DNA from: Cladopsammia gracilis | Lineage: Eukaryota > Cnidaria > Anthozoa > Scleractinia > Dendrophylliidae | NCBI GenBank assembly: GCA_022457155.1 | Contig: JAJGOT010000273.1 | Location: 630,001-694,000, forward strand | Length of the DNA stretch: 64,000 bases | Direction: 5' to 3' | Part shown: positions 44,619 to 55,330 of the stretch, in pieces | Layout: each line of letters starts with the position of its first letter | How positions within the stretch are numbered: the stretch's first letter is position 1 | Notes under the pieces: generated by a model | Told to the model about the DNA's origin: nothing | Database searches by the model: none | The model's input: the letters and a program-made list of their open reading frames with translations, nothing else | Position numbers and translations under genes: made by a program

Positions 44619-45929
44619 CTAGTTTGTGAAGTCAAACAAAACGTTTCGATTAGTGTCAATCTCAATCACGTTTTAAAACTCAGCGTAGACGATGAGGTTC
44701 ACTGTGTTGGCAAGTGGCTGACTAAAATGAAGCTCGACTCGAAGGTTGCCTTGTTTTATAAGCTCAAAATGTTCACCTGCGCAGTGATCTGGGGATAAGT
44801 CAAAACAGAAAGCGGTGTAACCAGAACCATAATCGCTTCTATTTATCTGATTACCTGTATCCTGGGCTAGCTTTCCACTTCCGGAAAAAAGGCTTTGATA
44901 TCCAGCTATAAAATTCTGACCACCGGCCTTGTCAAATTTAAGAAACAAGGGTTTTCGAGGAATTTGTTCCCCATCCACGTACACACCCACTTGAGTTAAG
45001 TTGTGATGTTTGAAGTTAATGGGATTGGAGGTGAAAGTACCATTAAATGCTTCTGTGTCCACCAATACTAGTACTAGGCGCTTCGGAATGTGACCCAGGA
45101 AAAGATTATCTGGGGTGAAATTACTGAACGCTTGTGGTATGGAAAGAACTTTGCAGTCAACTTGGCGAATCGGATATTTGGCAGTTGTTTGCTTTAGCGC
45201 AGCGGCATGTCCCAAACTAATGGAAGAGGCTACTTTAACTTTGCGAACGTACAGGATTGCTTCTGTGATAACCACCTTGAAGTTGGCACCACCAGCTGAT
45301 GACAGCAAGCAGAACGAATTCTTGGCTCTGTTGAGCTTGATTCTCAGATTGACTCCATTCAGTATTAACCGGTCTTGAAAGAAAACATCGCTGTGTATCG
45401 GTCCCATCATGTCCACCGTGTTACTCTGTTTTGTGAATTCATAGTGAACCTTTAAACCCATGTTTGCATCGGCATCTTCAGCCACTGGATTAACTACATC
45501 CATCTTTCCAGGGGTATCTTTGTAAAACATAGCCATGGACAGTTGACATGTTTTGGCTTCTTCACTATAGTTCAGCAACGTTTCAATCATGGCACGATAA
45601 GGGTAGGTACTGGTTGATGGGGAAATAAGTCGCTCGTTCAAAGACACATCCACTTGTGAAAACAAGGAATGGAGAAAGAGGTTCACGGGTCCTACTTCTG
45701 TGTTTGGGTCTAAAGCGGTACCGTTTGCTTTAGTGATCTTTGCCTTGACAAACAACTGGGTTCGTGCTAGGTCTAGATATTCTTCTCCAGTTCCAGAGAT
45801 ATTAAATTCGATCAGACCACTGTCAGTAATGTTACTGAGGGGATGATATTCAATCCATTGTCCCTTGGTGATAGATGTTTGTGTAGCCGGAATCGTAAGA
45901 AGATCAAGTTCCGATTTCGTACACTCCAT
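44619..45929 (-). pseudogene. Polinton capsid protein (F54H12.2-like), early stop
   Basis: From ATG 45929 the - strand encodes 418 residues to a TAA at 44675-44673. The N-terminus (SELDLLTIPATQTSI, GQWIEYHPLSNITDSGLIEF) and the block VGPVNLFLHSLFSQVDVSLN are typical of the abundant F54H12.2-like protein of animal Polintons, most likely the jelly-roll major capsid protein (hexon equivalent). The family assignment is secure; the capsid role is established knowledge of the family. The same frame continues for 17 codons beyond the TAA, with acidic then aromatic residues, to a TAG at 44621-44619. The TAA therefore looks like a late nonsense mutation that trims the C-terminal tail. Otherwise the gene is unbroken, unlike the polymerase. 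Confidence 0.85.
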
Positions 45930-47589
45930 TGCGGGAGATGCTGGTATATCTCAACAAGAATATCGCGCTGTTGTGCACACGGGTGCCGACATCATATGGT
46001 TCCGCCCGCCCTGTCGTCCGAGTAGTCCCGTGGCATAGTCCTGTAATGAGAAAACCGCCGAGCAGCTTCTACGCCTCTGTGCGAATCTGAATGGCCCTAA
46101 ACGGTCGAGTTAAGTTACATGAGAAGATTAGTGTGTATAATTATTTGAATTTGTTGATTAAGGGGCGGGTGTCACTTGGACAACCCAAACGTCCCCGCAT
46201 GTACTTAGTTCTAGTTAAAATAAATATGTTTGTATATAACAGTGTCTGATTAATGCGTATTAATATAATGCAAATAAATAGCGACTTACCCAAACTGCCC
46301 GGCCTATAATAGCGTAATTGCTGCGAGCCTTTGACTTAGCTTAGCAAGGGGTAGTAGCTGTCAAACCAAAAATTTTTAATCGCAAACGACAACAAGCTGT
46401 GATTGCTTTGCTTTCGTTCACAGAGCGAAAGCAAAGCCCTTAATTCTGAAGCCCTTAACTTGTTCACTGCTGAAAGTGAACTAATCTTTGTAGGGTTCAA
46501 AGTGCTGTTGAAAGTTTATTAAAATGAATAGTACAATTGGTTTTAATTGCAGCTAATTTTCTTTTTCATCTGTTTTTATTTACAAAGTGGCCACCTTCGA
46601 AGGGATTACCCTCAAAGGAGGTATAACAAGTTCAGAAGAGGGGGTGGAAGGGGGAATCCCTTCCGAAGGGACCAAACGATCACCCTTCAGTAACTATGCA
46701 CCATTTTGAAGTGTGCTGCTTTTTGTCTAAAATGTGTGGTCAATTTATGTCAATGTAAGCTTATTCCTATTGTTTATACAAACATGTTTTTTTTGTGAAC
46801 GTTTTTTTCCTTGAAAGTTGATTCACTGCCTTCTTAAAAGAGGTATAGCATTCCACTCTACTGTCTACTCTACTCACAGGTCTTTTCGAGAACACTAAAG
46901 AATCGAAGAGGCCAAGCTTTGAAAACACCAGAGTACAAAAGTTCAAGTGGAATTGGCTTATCTCATTTCTGTGGTTAAGGATCAACACGCAGTGTAGTCC
47001 ATCAGATAAACAGTGTGACAGTGTACTGTATTCATACACACAAGTACAACCGCCCAACTGTGAAGTCTATTCCATGTACTGTGCTATCTGTTCCCAGCAG
47101 TCACAGCCATTGTCAGGTACCGACATTTCGAAGACGAGTTTAACTGAAATGTTTAAGATGGACAGTCTTAAAGGATGCAAAAAGTCAAGCACATGCAAGC
47201 TGCATTGAGGCTTCAAAAGCACGCGAAAGAAAGTCTGTAAATAAGTGGATTGGTTCCAATGATGCTAAACTGGAAAAGAAGATCTTGACTGCTTTTACTT
47301 TGAAAGGCCGTTCGATGATGATGAACCTTTCTGTGTACTGCAAAACATTAACAGTGTTGACCTTGGTGACACACCACAGAAGCGCCTGTGCTTCAATAAA
47401 CATGGTGACAGTGGTTATCGGAGACTCAATGGTAAAGCGCATTCAGGGATAGAAAATTTCAAGGAAAGGTGGTCACAAGGTAGCTGTCAACTGTTTCAAC
47501 TGTTTATTAATAATCACAAATTTTACATAAAGCAATATCCACTGCCCGCAGTTAGCAGATTAGCTAGTCGAGGCGGGCAGTGGTTACAC
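45930..47589. other. Right flank of the Polinton, non-coding
   Basis: On the - strand, 46040-45940 shows a short Gly/Arg-rich frame (about 15 codons from an ATG near 46034) that may be the stump of another virion gene. Beyond 46100 no viral sequence is seen. A perfect 12-bp-stem hairpin (GCTTTGCTTTCG ... CGAAAGCAAAGC) lies at 46405-46437, and an imperfect inverted pair (CTTCGAAGGGATT / AATCCCTTCCGAAG) at 46602-46670. No other gene recognised; frames at 46767-47057 and 47185-47442 lack motifs. Confidence 0.4.
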
Positions 47590-47905
47590 GTATGTAATAC
47601 ATATACAGACAGAACACAAGAAAGACTAGAGAAAAACAGTAGTTAAATAAATAAACAAATAAATATAAATAAATTCAATTTAATTAAGTTTACAATCTTG
47701 AACATTGCAAATATAAGAAGGCCAAGTTTTCAGGAAATTTTTGTTATTAAGTCGGGTAAATCAATATAATCATTTTCTTCTAAAAGTATTCGGAGTAAAG
47801 TGTCGTGGACATTGATTTTAAAGTTATTTTTGGACATTTGACGCATTTCACACGGTAAGCTATTCCAGACTTTTACACCATATCTCCAGGAGCAAAAACC
47901 ACCTA
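47470..47905 (-). mobile_element. LINE 3' end, antisense fragment
   Basis: Read on the - strand from about 47895, the frame gives YGVKVWNSLPCEMRQMSKNN and then a hydrophobic-acidic C-terminus to a stop near 47735. W-N-S-L-P-x-E-x-R/K is the familiar ending of ORF2 in CR1/Jockey-type LINEs. The 3' UTR continues to about 47470. The 5' part is missing at about 47905, as expected of target-primed reverse transcription. No duplication was identified. Confidence 0.7.
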
Positions 47906-48381
47906 CATGAAATATTATCTGAAGCCAATGCTAAGCAAACAACCACAGCAAATTATCTTTCAGGTGAGCTGAAGCCAAGTCCCAACCAAATAGCTGACTT
48001 ACTGTATTTATCTGTGTATTACTCTAACTTTCACCAACTAAAAATCAGTCTAAAAAATCGCCCTCAACTTACACATGGGTCAAAAATTAAGATCCAGGCA
48101 CCACTTAAATAAATTATTCACAATTAGCATAATAATTGTCTTTATTTGTTAGCAAACATCTAATAACCGACAGTACAGGTTACTATGTCCTTTTGCTTAG
48201 CAATCTGTGTCTTTAAATTAACAGTTGAAATGTCTACGATTTATCTGCTTAATATAAACCTGAATGATTTAAATACTCACTGGCGCAATTTTGGAATAAA
48301 ACATTGACATTTCCTGCTGATAAAACCGTAACTCAGCTCAGAGTAAAACACCTTTCTCGCTTCGAACTTTGGGTGAAGCTA
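47906..48381. other. AT-rich intergenic stretch
   Basis: No gene or repeat recognised. Leads into the TATA promoter of the next ORF. Confidence 0.4.
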
Positions 48382-48388
48382 TATAAAA
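48382..48388 (+). promoter_or_regulatory. TATA box (TATAAAA)
   Basis: TATAAAA lies about 100 bp upstream of ATG 48486. An initiator-like GTCAGTGTGATCAG occurs roughly 30 bp downstream of the box. Similar in layout to the promoters at 15304 and 33621. Confidence 0.5.
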
Positions 48389-48485
48389 GGCATAGATTGA
48401 GGGTAAGTGTGCACTGTCAGTGTGATCAGCAGTAAAGTTTTTAAAGCCTGCCAAATTCAGCAAAACGATTTATAAATGCGCAAGG

Positions 48486-48980
48486 ATGGCAACGAATGCT
48501 CGATCATTTTTACACAACTCTGAGATTGAGTTTTTTGAGGAAAATCTTAATAGTTCTAATATAGAAAACCAGTACTGTATACACTGTAGGTTAAAAAAGA
48601 AAAAAAAAGAAAAGAAGATTTTGAGGACATCCGCGTGTTTTGTGGAGGCACTACATTCAAAGGAGTTAGACTACAAGAGGTTCAACCTCATTCTCAGGGC
48701 CTCTCTCTTCAGCTACGTCATCATCACAGAGACCCTGGCTGCGGCTGGTCACGTGCCACTTAGAATCTGGGTGGCAACAAAGATTTTTGTTAGGGGAGGG
48801 GTAGTAAAGTGTGTAATTGTCGCTTTAACAAGAAAGGGGAGAAGTGTTTTGAGGTATTATCGGTCATCAGAACAAGCTTATAGCCAAGCATTTCGTGATC
48901 ACAAGTATTTTCGACCTGTAAGCAGTTCATGTTGTTGTCAACTCAGCGAAAACGTTTCTGAGCTATGGAAAACAAGTTGA
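48486..48980 (+). CDS. 164-codon ORF behind a TATA promoter, unknown
   Basis: An ATG-initiated intact frame. The N-terminus is acidic (NSEIEFFEENLNSSNIENQY). A CIHCRLKKKKKEKKI segment follows with a single CxxC and a long Lys run, then a mixed hydrophobic part and a Cys-Cys-Cys near the end. After the stop, protein-like sequence in another phase continues to about 49090 (RDGNKCHDGQYYVLANATNQ), so the gene may be longer and frameshifted or spliced. No family assigned. Because a Mutator-like pseudogene begins about 1 kb downstream, this could be that element's N-terminal DNA-binding region. Confidence 0.35.
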   Translation: MATNARSFLHNSEIEFFEENLNSSNIENQYCIHCRLKKKKKEKKILRTSACFVEALHSKELDYKRFNLILRASLFSYVIITETLAAAGHVPLRIWVATKIFVRGGVVKCVIVALTRKGRSVLRYYRSSEQAYSQAFRDHKYFRPVSSSCCCQLSENVSELWKTS

Positions 48981-50129
48981 AAAACCTATTTCTTCAGGGA
49001 TGGGAACAAATGCCATGATGGTCAATATTACGTGCTGGCAAATGCCACGAACCAAGCTCAATTTGACATTAAGCCAGTATCAGGCTCCTAAATGTGTGAA
49101 TACAGAGGTAGTCTTTATCCTAATGCTTTATTTTAAGTTATATTTATACTGTCAGACGGCCAATTAGCCGAAAAACCTAACTTAACTCAGAGAATATATA
49201 GGCGACCAATCAAAATTAATCAATTCACATTGTGGACAAGATCAATGTTACAATGGGCAACATTATACAGATTATATTTTATATTTTATCTGCAAGCTAA
49301 GATTTAGACACGAGTGCAGCACGCAAACTACAAGAATTATTACATTCTGGATGGTCAATAAAAGCATCATCTTATAAAGCAAACGATGTGCTGATGTGTG
49401 TGATGTTATATTTTGTTCAGGCAATATCGAATTCAAATCTGGATAAATAAACATCTGGCTCTTTTTACCTTTGTTGAATTTAGAAGGTGACTGGAGGCTT
49501 TCAAAGGTGTACATATTAAAATGTTAAATGCCTGTGTGTTTGAACGAATGAGCCTCGACAGGCATTTCTTTCGTCTTCTGTTTGTTCAAGATCAATGAAA
49601 GTAGTTATTGACCCTACCCTGAGGGAAAATATTTTGTCACAGGGTGGTACATGACCAGGCGCAACCAGAGTCTCTCCCGATGATGATGTAGCTGAAGAGA
49701 GAGAGGCCCTAGGAACAAGGTTGCAAGAGGTTTTAAAAATCAGTAAGAACTTGTTTTCAATTCCTGATTACTAGATCTGTATAACGTGAATGATTTTTGC
49801 TTTTCACCATAAAAAAGTGAAAACCAAGCGTGAAAGGAATGTATGCTTGAAGAAATATAAATAATTATAATATTTTTGTGGCCTTTGACAAACATTTGAA
49901 CAATCATCTCATATTTCGCCTCAACATTTGAACACAACCATGGTGATGTGCCTATTCAGTTTTTTGGCAAGCCATTTTCCATCATAAGCACTGAAACTTG
50001 GCATTGTTTACACGGACCAACTAAGGTAATAATTTATTCACAAATAAAAGGTTTACCTTGATAAGACTGATAAGATCACGAATTTTCAGAGGTAATGGGA
50101 GAGGATGCAGAGTTGTTTGATAAACTGGC
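48981..50129. other. Unassigned stretch between ORF and MULE core
   Basis: Apart from the short coding remnant to about 49090, no motif was recognised. Open frames on the - strand (49272-49514, 49740-49937) look like shadows of AT-rich sequence. Confidence 0.35.
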
Positions 50130-52261
50130 TACAACTAAAACAAAGTTGTGCCACAATGAACAGCCTCACAATGGCCAAAAGAACTATCCTGAAACAGTAA
50201 GAGAAAAAAATTGGCAACCAAAGTGAAAATGAATCTCTCCACACAATGACACGATTTTATGTAAACATTCCCCTTTGCCCTGTTCGCTTGTGCCATCCTC
50301 TTGGAGCAGCAGCTATGATCGGGCAGTACGTGAACAAACGCATCATCAAGAAAGTACGACTTGGCGAAGCTAAGTATTACCAAAGTTGGAGAGGTAAAGC
50401 GATCCGTCGATCAATTTGTCGAAAATGAGATCTTCGGAGACGTTCCTGATTCCAAAAACCCAAGAAAGACAAATCGGGGATACTATCCTTGTCGCAAAGA
50501 TCTCTGCAATCACATCGCAAACGCAATTTCCTCTCAAAAGTACTCCAATGATGACTTGGAATTTCTATGCCACAAGGTGACAAATTTGTTAAATTTTAAC
50601 AAGTGATTAAGTGATTGGTGCAAAAATCGACCCAGTTGAAGTCCGTTTACAGAGCAAGAGATGCCCCCGATGACACCAGCAAGGATACAGATTCAGATAA
50701 AGATAAAACCTTTCTTTTTGTCCACCAAGAGCCTTGGCAACAAAGCCTAATGGGTGCCACCTACAAAACAACGATGTATGCCGTACCTCTCTTTTTTACA
50801 TGCATCCACACAAACATGGGATACAAAATTGTTGCCAAACTTATTGCCAGACAAGAGGATCGCCATCAATTAGTGAGGCACTTGAAATTTTACAAGGATG
50901 GAATCCTGTTTGGAACCCCACTACTCCATGGTAGATTACACTACTGCTGAAATAGGGGCAATTGAGAAGCAGTTTCCAGGAAGTGTGATATACATTTGTG
51001 ACTTCCATCGAATACATGTGCTTCAGAGGTGGGTGAGAGCAAAGAAGAACGATTTACCATCTGCCAAACAAGAGATGTTTCTAGGTTACATGTAAGGCAT
51101 AGCCAATTTGCGTTGCGAAGATGAATTCAACAAGCATGTAGATGCTGCTCTAAGAAAGTCTCACCTCTACAAAGACCACACAAGCCTTAAGAGCTTTGTG
51201 GAAAATGACTGGCTTTTGTGCGCTTTCATTGGGCTCGGGAGTCGTTTTGGAAACAACAGGCAATGAACATCGTCAATAGGAACAATGGCACAGAAGCACA
51301 GAACAAATTATTCAAATATAAATATTTGTCGAGATCGATGGACAAGTCCATTTATGGAGTTACTACCACTTTGGTGGAAGCGTTTACTGCCAATTCCTAT
51401 CAACATTACTTGGAAAGCAATTTAATATTCAGCAGTGCTTATGGATGGTTCATCTCTACTGTTTCTCTTTACCTGTGTAACCAGCTGCCAAAGTTTGTTA
51501 AGCACTGCTTAAAAAGTTGCTTTCAGGCAGACAAATAGCAAGATGGCGATTTACCCCTGTGATCTTCCATAAAAGTGAATTTCATGTTAGAAGTTCTAGT
51601 AAGTCGGTCTAGAAACATTTTGTACAGTTATTCCGACTTGTCCTTGTGAAGCTTGGCACAAGTCCCAATACCCGTGGATGCACTTCTTTGCTGTGTTCTC
51701 AGCCATCAAAAGTGTGACTTTTTCGCTACCAGAAGAGTATAAAAACACCATATTTATTACGCTAGATGATGCATCACAGCCAGATGTTCAGCCTGTGTGC
51801 ACAAAACAAGATGCGACAAGAGAATCTATCTCACAAACAACAGAGATCTGAGAAAATTCTTTATCTCCTGAGAACAGCACGGAGCGAGAGGATGACTAAG
51901 CCGCAAAAGAATAAGTGACAACAGATCAGTCTCTTCACAGCACAAGGCTAAGTAAGAAACTTCAAGAATAGCTCAACACTGTAAACGATATCAGTTTCCT
52001 TGTTGAAGATAGCAAGATACTTACAGAGGCAATATTACGAGTAAAAGCAGTAAATGACATGCTGTTAAAACGTTGCTCACACAACAATGGTCTTCTGCTC
52101 AGAAATAGTCCGTTGAAAAAGAAATTAAGGCCAAATAGAGTTGAGTACCATCAAATGTTCCACAAAAAGCTGCCTAAACGGAGGAAATGGAGAAAGAAAA
52201 TACCTGGTCCTAAAGTGGTAATAGACGAAGGAGGGCCACAAGTCATGAAAGAGGTACTTTA
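50130..52261 (+). pseudogene. Mutator-like (MULE) transposase pseudogene 2
   Basis: Protein-like sequence in alternating phases. Around 50750-50950: MGATYKTTMYAVPLFFTCIH, where a catalytic Asp is expected just before TYKTT (here Met-Gly-Ala-Thr-Tyr), then a strand with NPVWNP. Around 50940-51090: SVIYICDFHRIHVLQRWVRA, the C-D-F-H-R block of MULE transposases. Around 51260-51420: NNGTEAQNKLFKYKYLSR, with the Glu expected of the DDE triad, then VEAFTANSYQHY. The C-terminal end is the basic frame 52059-52261 (SPLKKKLRPNRVEYHQMFHK). Breaks: stop at 50604-50606, phase changes near 50930 and 51230, TAA at 51093, many stops from 51540 to 52050. Not closely similar to MULE 1 at 15.5 kb by eye. Confidence 0.65.
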
Positions 52262-52276
52262 AAACGTTTAAATATA

Positions 52277-52345
52277 ATAATAATAATAATAATAATAATC
52301 ACCTAATCACCTAATAATAATAGTAATAATAATAACAATAATCTC
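52277..52345. repeat. (TAA)n microsatellite
   Basis: Imperfect AAT/TAA trinucleotide run with a few CACCTAATC-type interruptions. Confidence 0.9.
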
Positions 52346-52580
52346 CTAATCAGAATCACCTATGTGTAGGATGTGCAGAGAGAAAGGAGAAGTGTAAGTA
52401 ACATAACAAGTGAATGCAGCAAGCTGGCCCAACACGAGTATGAAGCGACATGACAATAGGGAGCTTAAGATCCAGGACGCGACGGCTTTTAGAACGCGGT
52501 GACCGAGCTAAAGCCTGGAACGAGAATGCCGCTCTGAGCTCGGGGAAAAAAAAACTTTTAAGTTTTGCGATGCGACGCGG

Positions 52581-52877
52581 TTGTTCAAGATTTTTGTTTT
52601 GACAAAAGAAAATGCAAAATATAAAATGAGCTCATTCAAAGAAGACCAAGAAATGTTATTGTGCTTGGAAGAAGAAATCATTGATGATGAAGAATTTGCT
52701 GTGTTGTACGAGGCATACACACCGCAGAATCCTCCATTTCCTCACTCGTCGTATGAGAAATTTTCTCTTGTAAATGAAGACCCGTCTAAATGTAAAGCAA
52801 ATTTTCGCGTGGAAAAGGGAGATATCTCTTTACTTGTGGAAACCTTAAGATTCCCTCCTATCCAAAGCATTCTCTAA
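52581..52877 (+). pseudogene. Harbinger transposase N-terminus, truncated
   Basis: The frame gives an acidic N-terminal segment (EEEIIDDEEFAVLYEAY) and then KANFRVEKGDISLLVETLRF, which matches the F-R-x-x-K-x-D-I-x-x-L-x-x-x-L helix that precedes the catalytic domain in HARBI1/Harbinger transposases. The DDE domain is entirely absent: the frame ends at 52877, just after the deletion junction. The first ATG in this frame is at about 52626 (MSSFKEDQEM). Confidence 0.65.
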
Positions 52878-53100
52878 TTCGGAGGGCTCGTCTGGCGTTA
52901 TTCCCGCAGCTTTTTCTTCATCCCTCAGTTTTTTCTTGTACCTAATAACAAGAATTCCCACATGGTCGCGAACCGACCGCTTATCAACGCTAAATTTTGG
53001 AACTGAACATTTATTCAAAGTCGGCAATTTTTTTTCCACAGGCTGCTTCTCTGTGTGGACTTGGCAACTTCCCTACACAGGATTATGCCGTGGTCGTTTG
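52845..53100 (-). pseudogene. Harbinger second protein (Myb/SANT-like) remnant
   Basis: On - the frame encodes KRSVRDHVGILVIRYKKKLRDEEKAAG followed by an acidic segment. The K-R-x-V-R-x-H/R-x-x-x-L-x-x-x-Y/F-K-x-K-x-R pattern and the RxEExAxG motif fit the C-terminal part of the Myb-like DNA-binding protein that Harbinger elements encode beside the transposase. A shift near 53040 and stops upstream break it. It ends at the same junction as the transposase remnant. Confidence 0.5.
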
Positions 53101-53689
53101 TCCAAGACATCACCGAACTAAAAGAAAAAATAAAACATCTTTAAAACCGAGTTAAATTTGAGCTCAGACTGAGTTGAAAATAATTTTGTGTTTAATTCCA
53201 CGAAACATCACTTCTTGCATGTTCTTAGCAAATTAACGCTTAATTTTGCTAAATACAAGGGTAAAAAACAGGGGGAAAATAGAGGAAGCTTGGAAGCACA
53301 ACTTACTTCGAAGATTTTGTCGAAGCCATTCTTCGCTAACCTAAGTCAACCTGTCAATAAAGTTTAAAAAAGTCAGAGCTTTTCCATTTTTGCGGCGTAA
53401 ATTTCGCTTGAAAGTTTCAATATGGATCAAGGTTTCGATTTATGTTTAGAGTTGGTACTTAATACACCGTTTTCTTCAAAACAAGAACATTTAATACTCA
53501 CGTTTTCTACACAACGCCAAATCCTTCTGACTCTAGTTCTCTACGTGACGGCAACGCTGCAAGCCAGCACTCCGAGGCAAGCAGACTGCTGCTTTTCTGT
53601 GAAAAATTACTTCCGGCCGCGTTTCAAAACCGTCGCGTCCTGGATCTTAAGCTCCCTATTGTGCCGCGATATGTGCACTGGCAACTATG

Positions 53690-53956
53690 TGGGAAGGCTG
53701 TATTGGAATGGGCAGATAAGTGGTACAAACATACCTCAGAGCAAGTGGTAGAAAATTAGGGTTTCAAAGTTCTGTGGGATTTCAACATAGTGTCATAGGA
53801 TGGTTGAAGCTAGAAGGCCAGACATCATCTTTGTTGACAAACAAGCAAGGGTGCCCAAGATCATCCATATCACTATACCTGGAGGTAAACGAGAAAAAGA
53901 CAGAGTTGGAGAAAATAGAGAAGTACCAACTTTGCAAAGAAATAGGAAGGATGTAG
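53690..53956 (+). pseudogene. LINE ORF2 C-terminus, part 1 (interrupted)
   Basis: In changing phases the sequence gives GFKVLWDFNI, then EARRPDIIFVDKQARVPKII with ITIPGG, then KKTELEKIEKYQLCKEIGRM. The blocks LWD-x-x-I, RRPDI-x-x-x-D and KIEKY-x-L-x-x-EI-x-RM are a typical ending of a LINE polyprotein. The frame stops exactly where the Penelope-like insertion begins and resumes after it at about 55331 with Trp-Lys-Leu-Lys. Heavily frameshifted. Confidence 0.65.
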
Positions 53957-55330
53957 AATAAGAAATAGCAAACTGCAGTGACAAACATGACAATAAAACG
54001 CATGTTGGAAAACAAAATATTAACTAAATATTAATTAAATATTTTGATCTCAGATGAAACCAAATTTAAGAAACTGGCACAGAACCCTGCGAAGTCTAGA
54101 GAATACAGCTTGATATCCTACCTTCGCAAATTGAAGGATAAAATCATCGATGATGCCACCTTCCATAAAATACTAAACTGTGGTTCTACCCCTGATGTCC
54201 TCTATGGCCTTCCTAAGGTTCATAAACATGGTCCTTTTCGTCCAATTGTTTCTTCTGTAAACACTTACAACTACAATTTGGCATCATATCTCGTATGCAT
54301 GCTTCAGCCAATCTCCAGAAATCAATTCACTATCAAGGACTCTTAGTTTTGGGGACTGTGCCAAGACGTATAACCATAACAATGAAATCATGTGCTCGTT
54401 TGACGTAAGTTCATTGTTTACAAACGTTCCATTAGATGAGACAATACAAATTTGTCTTGACAAATTGTATGCCCTCCCTGATCCACCAACACTGCCTCGC
54501 TCAGTCCTGAAAGTTCTACTTGAGTTTGCCACTAAGAGATACCTTCACCTTGTTCGACAATAAAAACACAGCAACCCAGTTTCTACAGTACCTTAATAAC
54601 TGTCACAAATATCAAATTCACCGTTGAATTCGAGGATAACTTTGCAATCCCTTTCTTGGACATTCTCCCACTTTCTCAACATCTATTTACCGAAAGAAGA
54701 CCTTTACCGGCCTGTACACAAAATGGGACTCCTTCACACCTAGGAAATACAAAGTTAACCTCATCCGCACACTCACTTTTCATTGTTTTCGCATCTGTTT
54801 GTCACCTCTTTTGCAATCTTGTCTGAATGATCTGTGGAAGATCTTGTTATAAAATGGTTATCCTGCTAGTGCTGTCAATTACAACATTAATGATGTTTTG
54901 AACAGACAGCAGAACAGACTGAGGAATCCGATCACAGTTCCCAAAAAAGAAACAATCTTAGTTTTACCTTATTAAGGTCGTTCTGATACTCACTGTAAGA
55001 TTAAGGAGACTCTACTTATTCAGGAACTCAGACCTACCCTTAACGATAATGTCAGCAGCGAAAAGCTAATTCTTTATTAGTTTGCATCTTTTATATGCAA
55101 ATTTTTCTCATCTTATGTTATTGTTGTTGTTAATTAGTTACTCATTATTCATTTAAATTTAGTTGTTACTTGTATTCTAAACGGTCACTTCTGAGGATGT
55201 ATGTTGCAACATATGAAACGACAAGTTAATATTTTGTTTTCCAACATGCGTTTTATTGTCATGTTTGTCACTGCAGTCTGTGTGCTATTTCTTATTAAGC
55301 TACGATGGCCAAGGATAACTCATTTTTAAA
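53957..55330. mobile_element. Penelope-like element with inverted flanking arms, nested in LINE
   Basis: The arms 53957-54025 and 55224-55297 are inverted copies: after a 4-bp indel they are identical over more than 50 bp, including CTGCAGTGACAAACATGACA. Between them lies a decayed + strand reverse transcriptase. The whole unit interrupts a LINE reading frame. Penelope-like elements are known for pseudo-LTRs in direct or inverted orientation, which this fits. The flanks read AAGGATGTAG on the left and AAGATGTGG on the right, suggesting a short, slightly diverged duplication. Confidence 0.75.
54040..55085 (+). pseudogene. Penelope-like reverse transcriptase pseudogene
   Basis: 54044-54346 has VLYGLPKVHKHGPFRPIVSS, the conserved block upstream of the palm in Penelope-like reverse transcriptases. 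After a shift, CSFDVSSLFTNVPLDETI near 54395 gives palm motif A with its catalytic Asp. The YxDD region is not preserved between 54540 and 54650, where the sequence jumps to STSIYRKKTFTGLYTKWDSF (thumb region) near 54685. The GIY-YIG nuclease is reduced to its last residues near 55030. An internal deletion removes the catalytic centre, and several stops (for example TAA at 54851) complete the inactivation. Confidence 0.75.

Larger units (their letters stand above)
34265..46100. mobile_element. Polinton/Maverick (adintovirus-like) provirus, degraded
   Basis: Integrase, protein-primed family B polymerase, packaging ATPase and an F54H12.2-like capsid protein together define a Polinton. Seven genes and gene remnants of the early and replication type are on +, and the capsid gene is on -, convergent at about 44.0-44.6 kb. 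Boundaries are approximate. No long terminal inverted repeats were found. The only hint is a TAGGGCCATT word with about 15 bp of imperfect inverted match at 34258-34272 and 46084-46099. The expected maturation protease and second capsid protein are absent. The element contains a later LINE insertion (35368-36886) and an internal deletion between integrase and polymerase. Confidence 0.85.
52454..53661. mobile_element. Internally deleted Harbinger element
   Basis: 1208 bp with terminal inverted repeats whose outer 32 bp are identical (CAATAGGGAGCTTAAGATCC then AGGACGCGACGG), and similarity goes on to about 46 bp. It holds the N-terminal part of a Harbinger-like transposase on + and the remnant of a second, DNA-binding-type protein on -, meeting at about 52850-52870. 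That layout, with two divergent-origin genes truncated into each other, indicates a large internal deletion. Flanking trinucleotides are TGA on the left and TGC on the right, so a degraded 3-bp duplication is possible but not proven. Confidence 0.85.

Noticed and set aside
45843..46025. + strand 60-codon frame over the start of the capsid gene
   Set aside because: Antisense shadow of the capsid ORF with no motif.
34258..46099. Short inverted match TAGGGCCATT(C)AGATT at both sides of the Polinton as terminal repeats
   Set aside because: Only about 15 bp with an indel, no further complementarity inward and no matching 6-bp duplication outside. Used only as a rough boundary hint.
34490..46320. 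Similar words GCCCAAACTTGCCCGCTCTATAT (left) and ACCCAAACTGCCCGGCCTATAA (right)
   Set aside because: They are in direct, not inverted, orientation and short, so they do not define Polinton ends.
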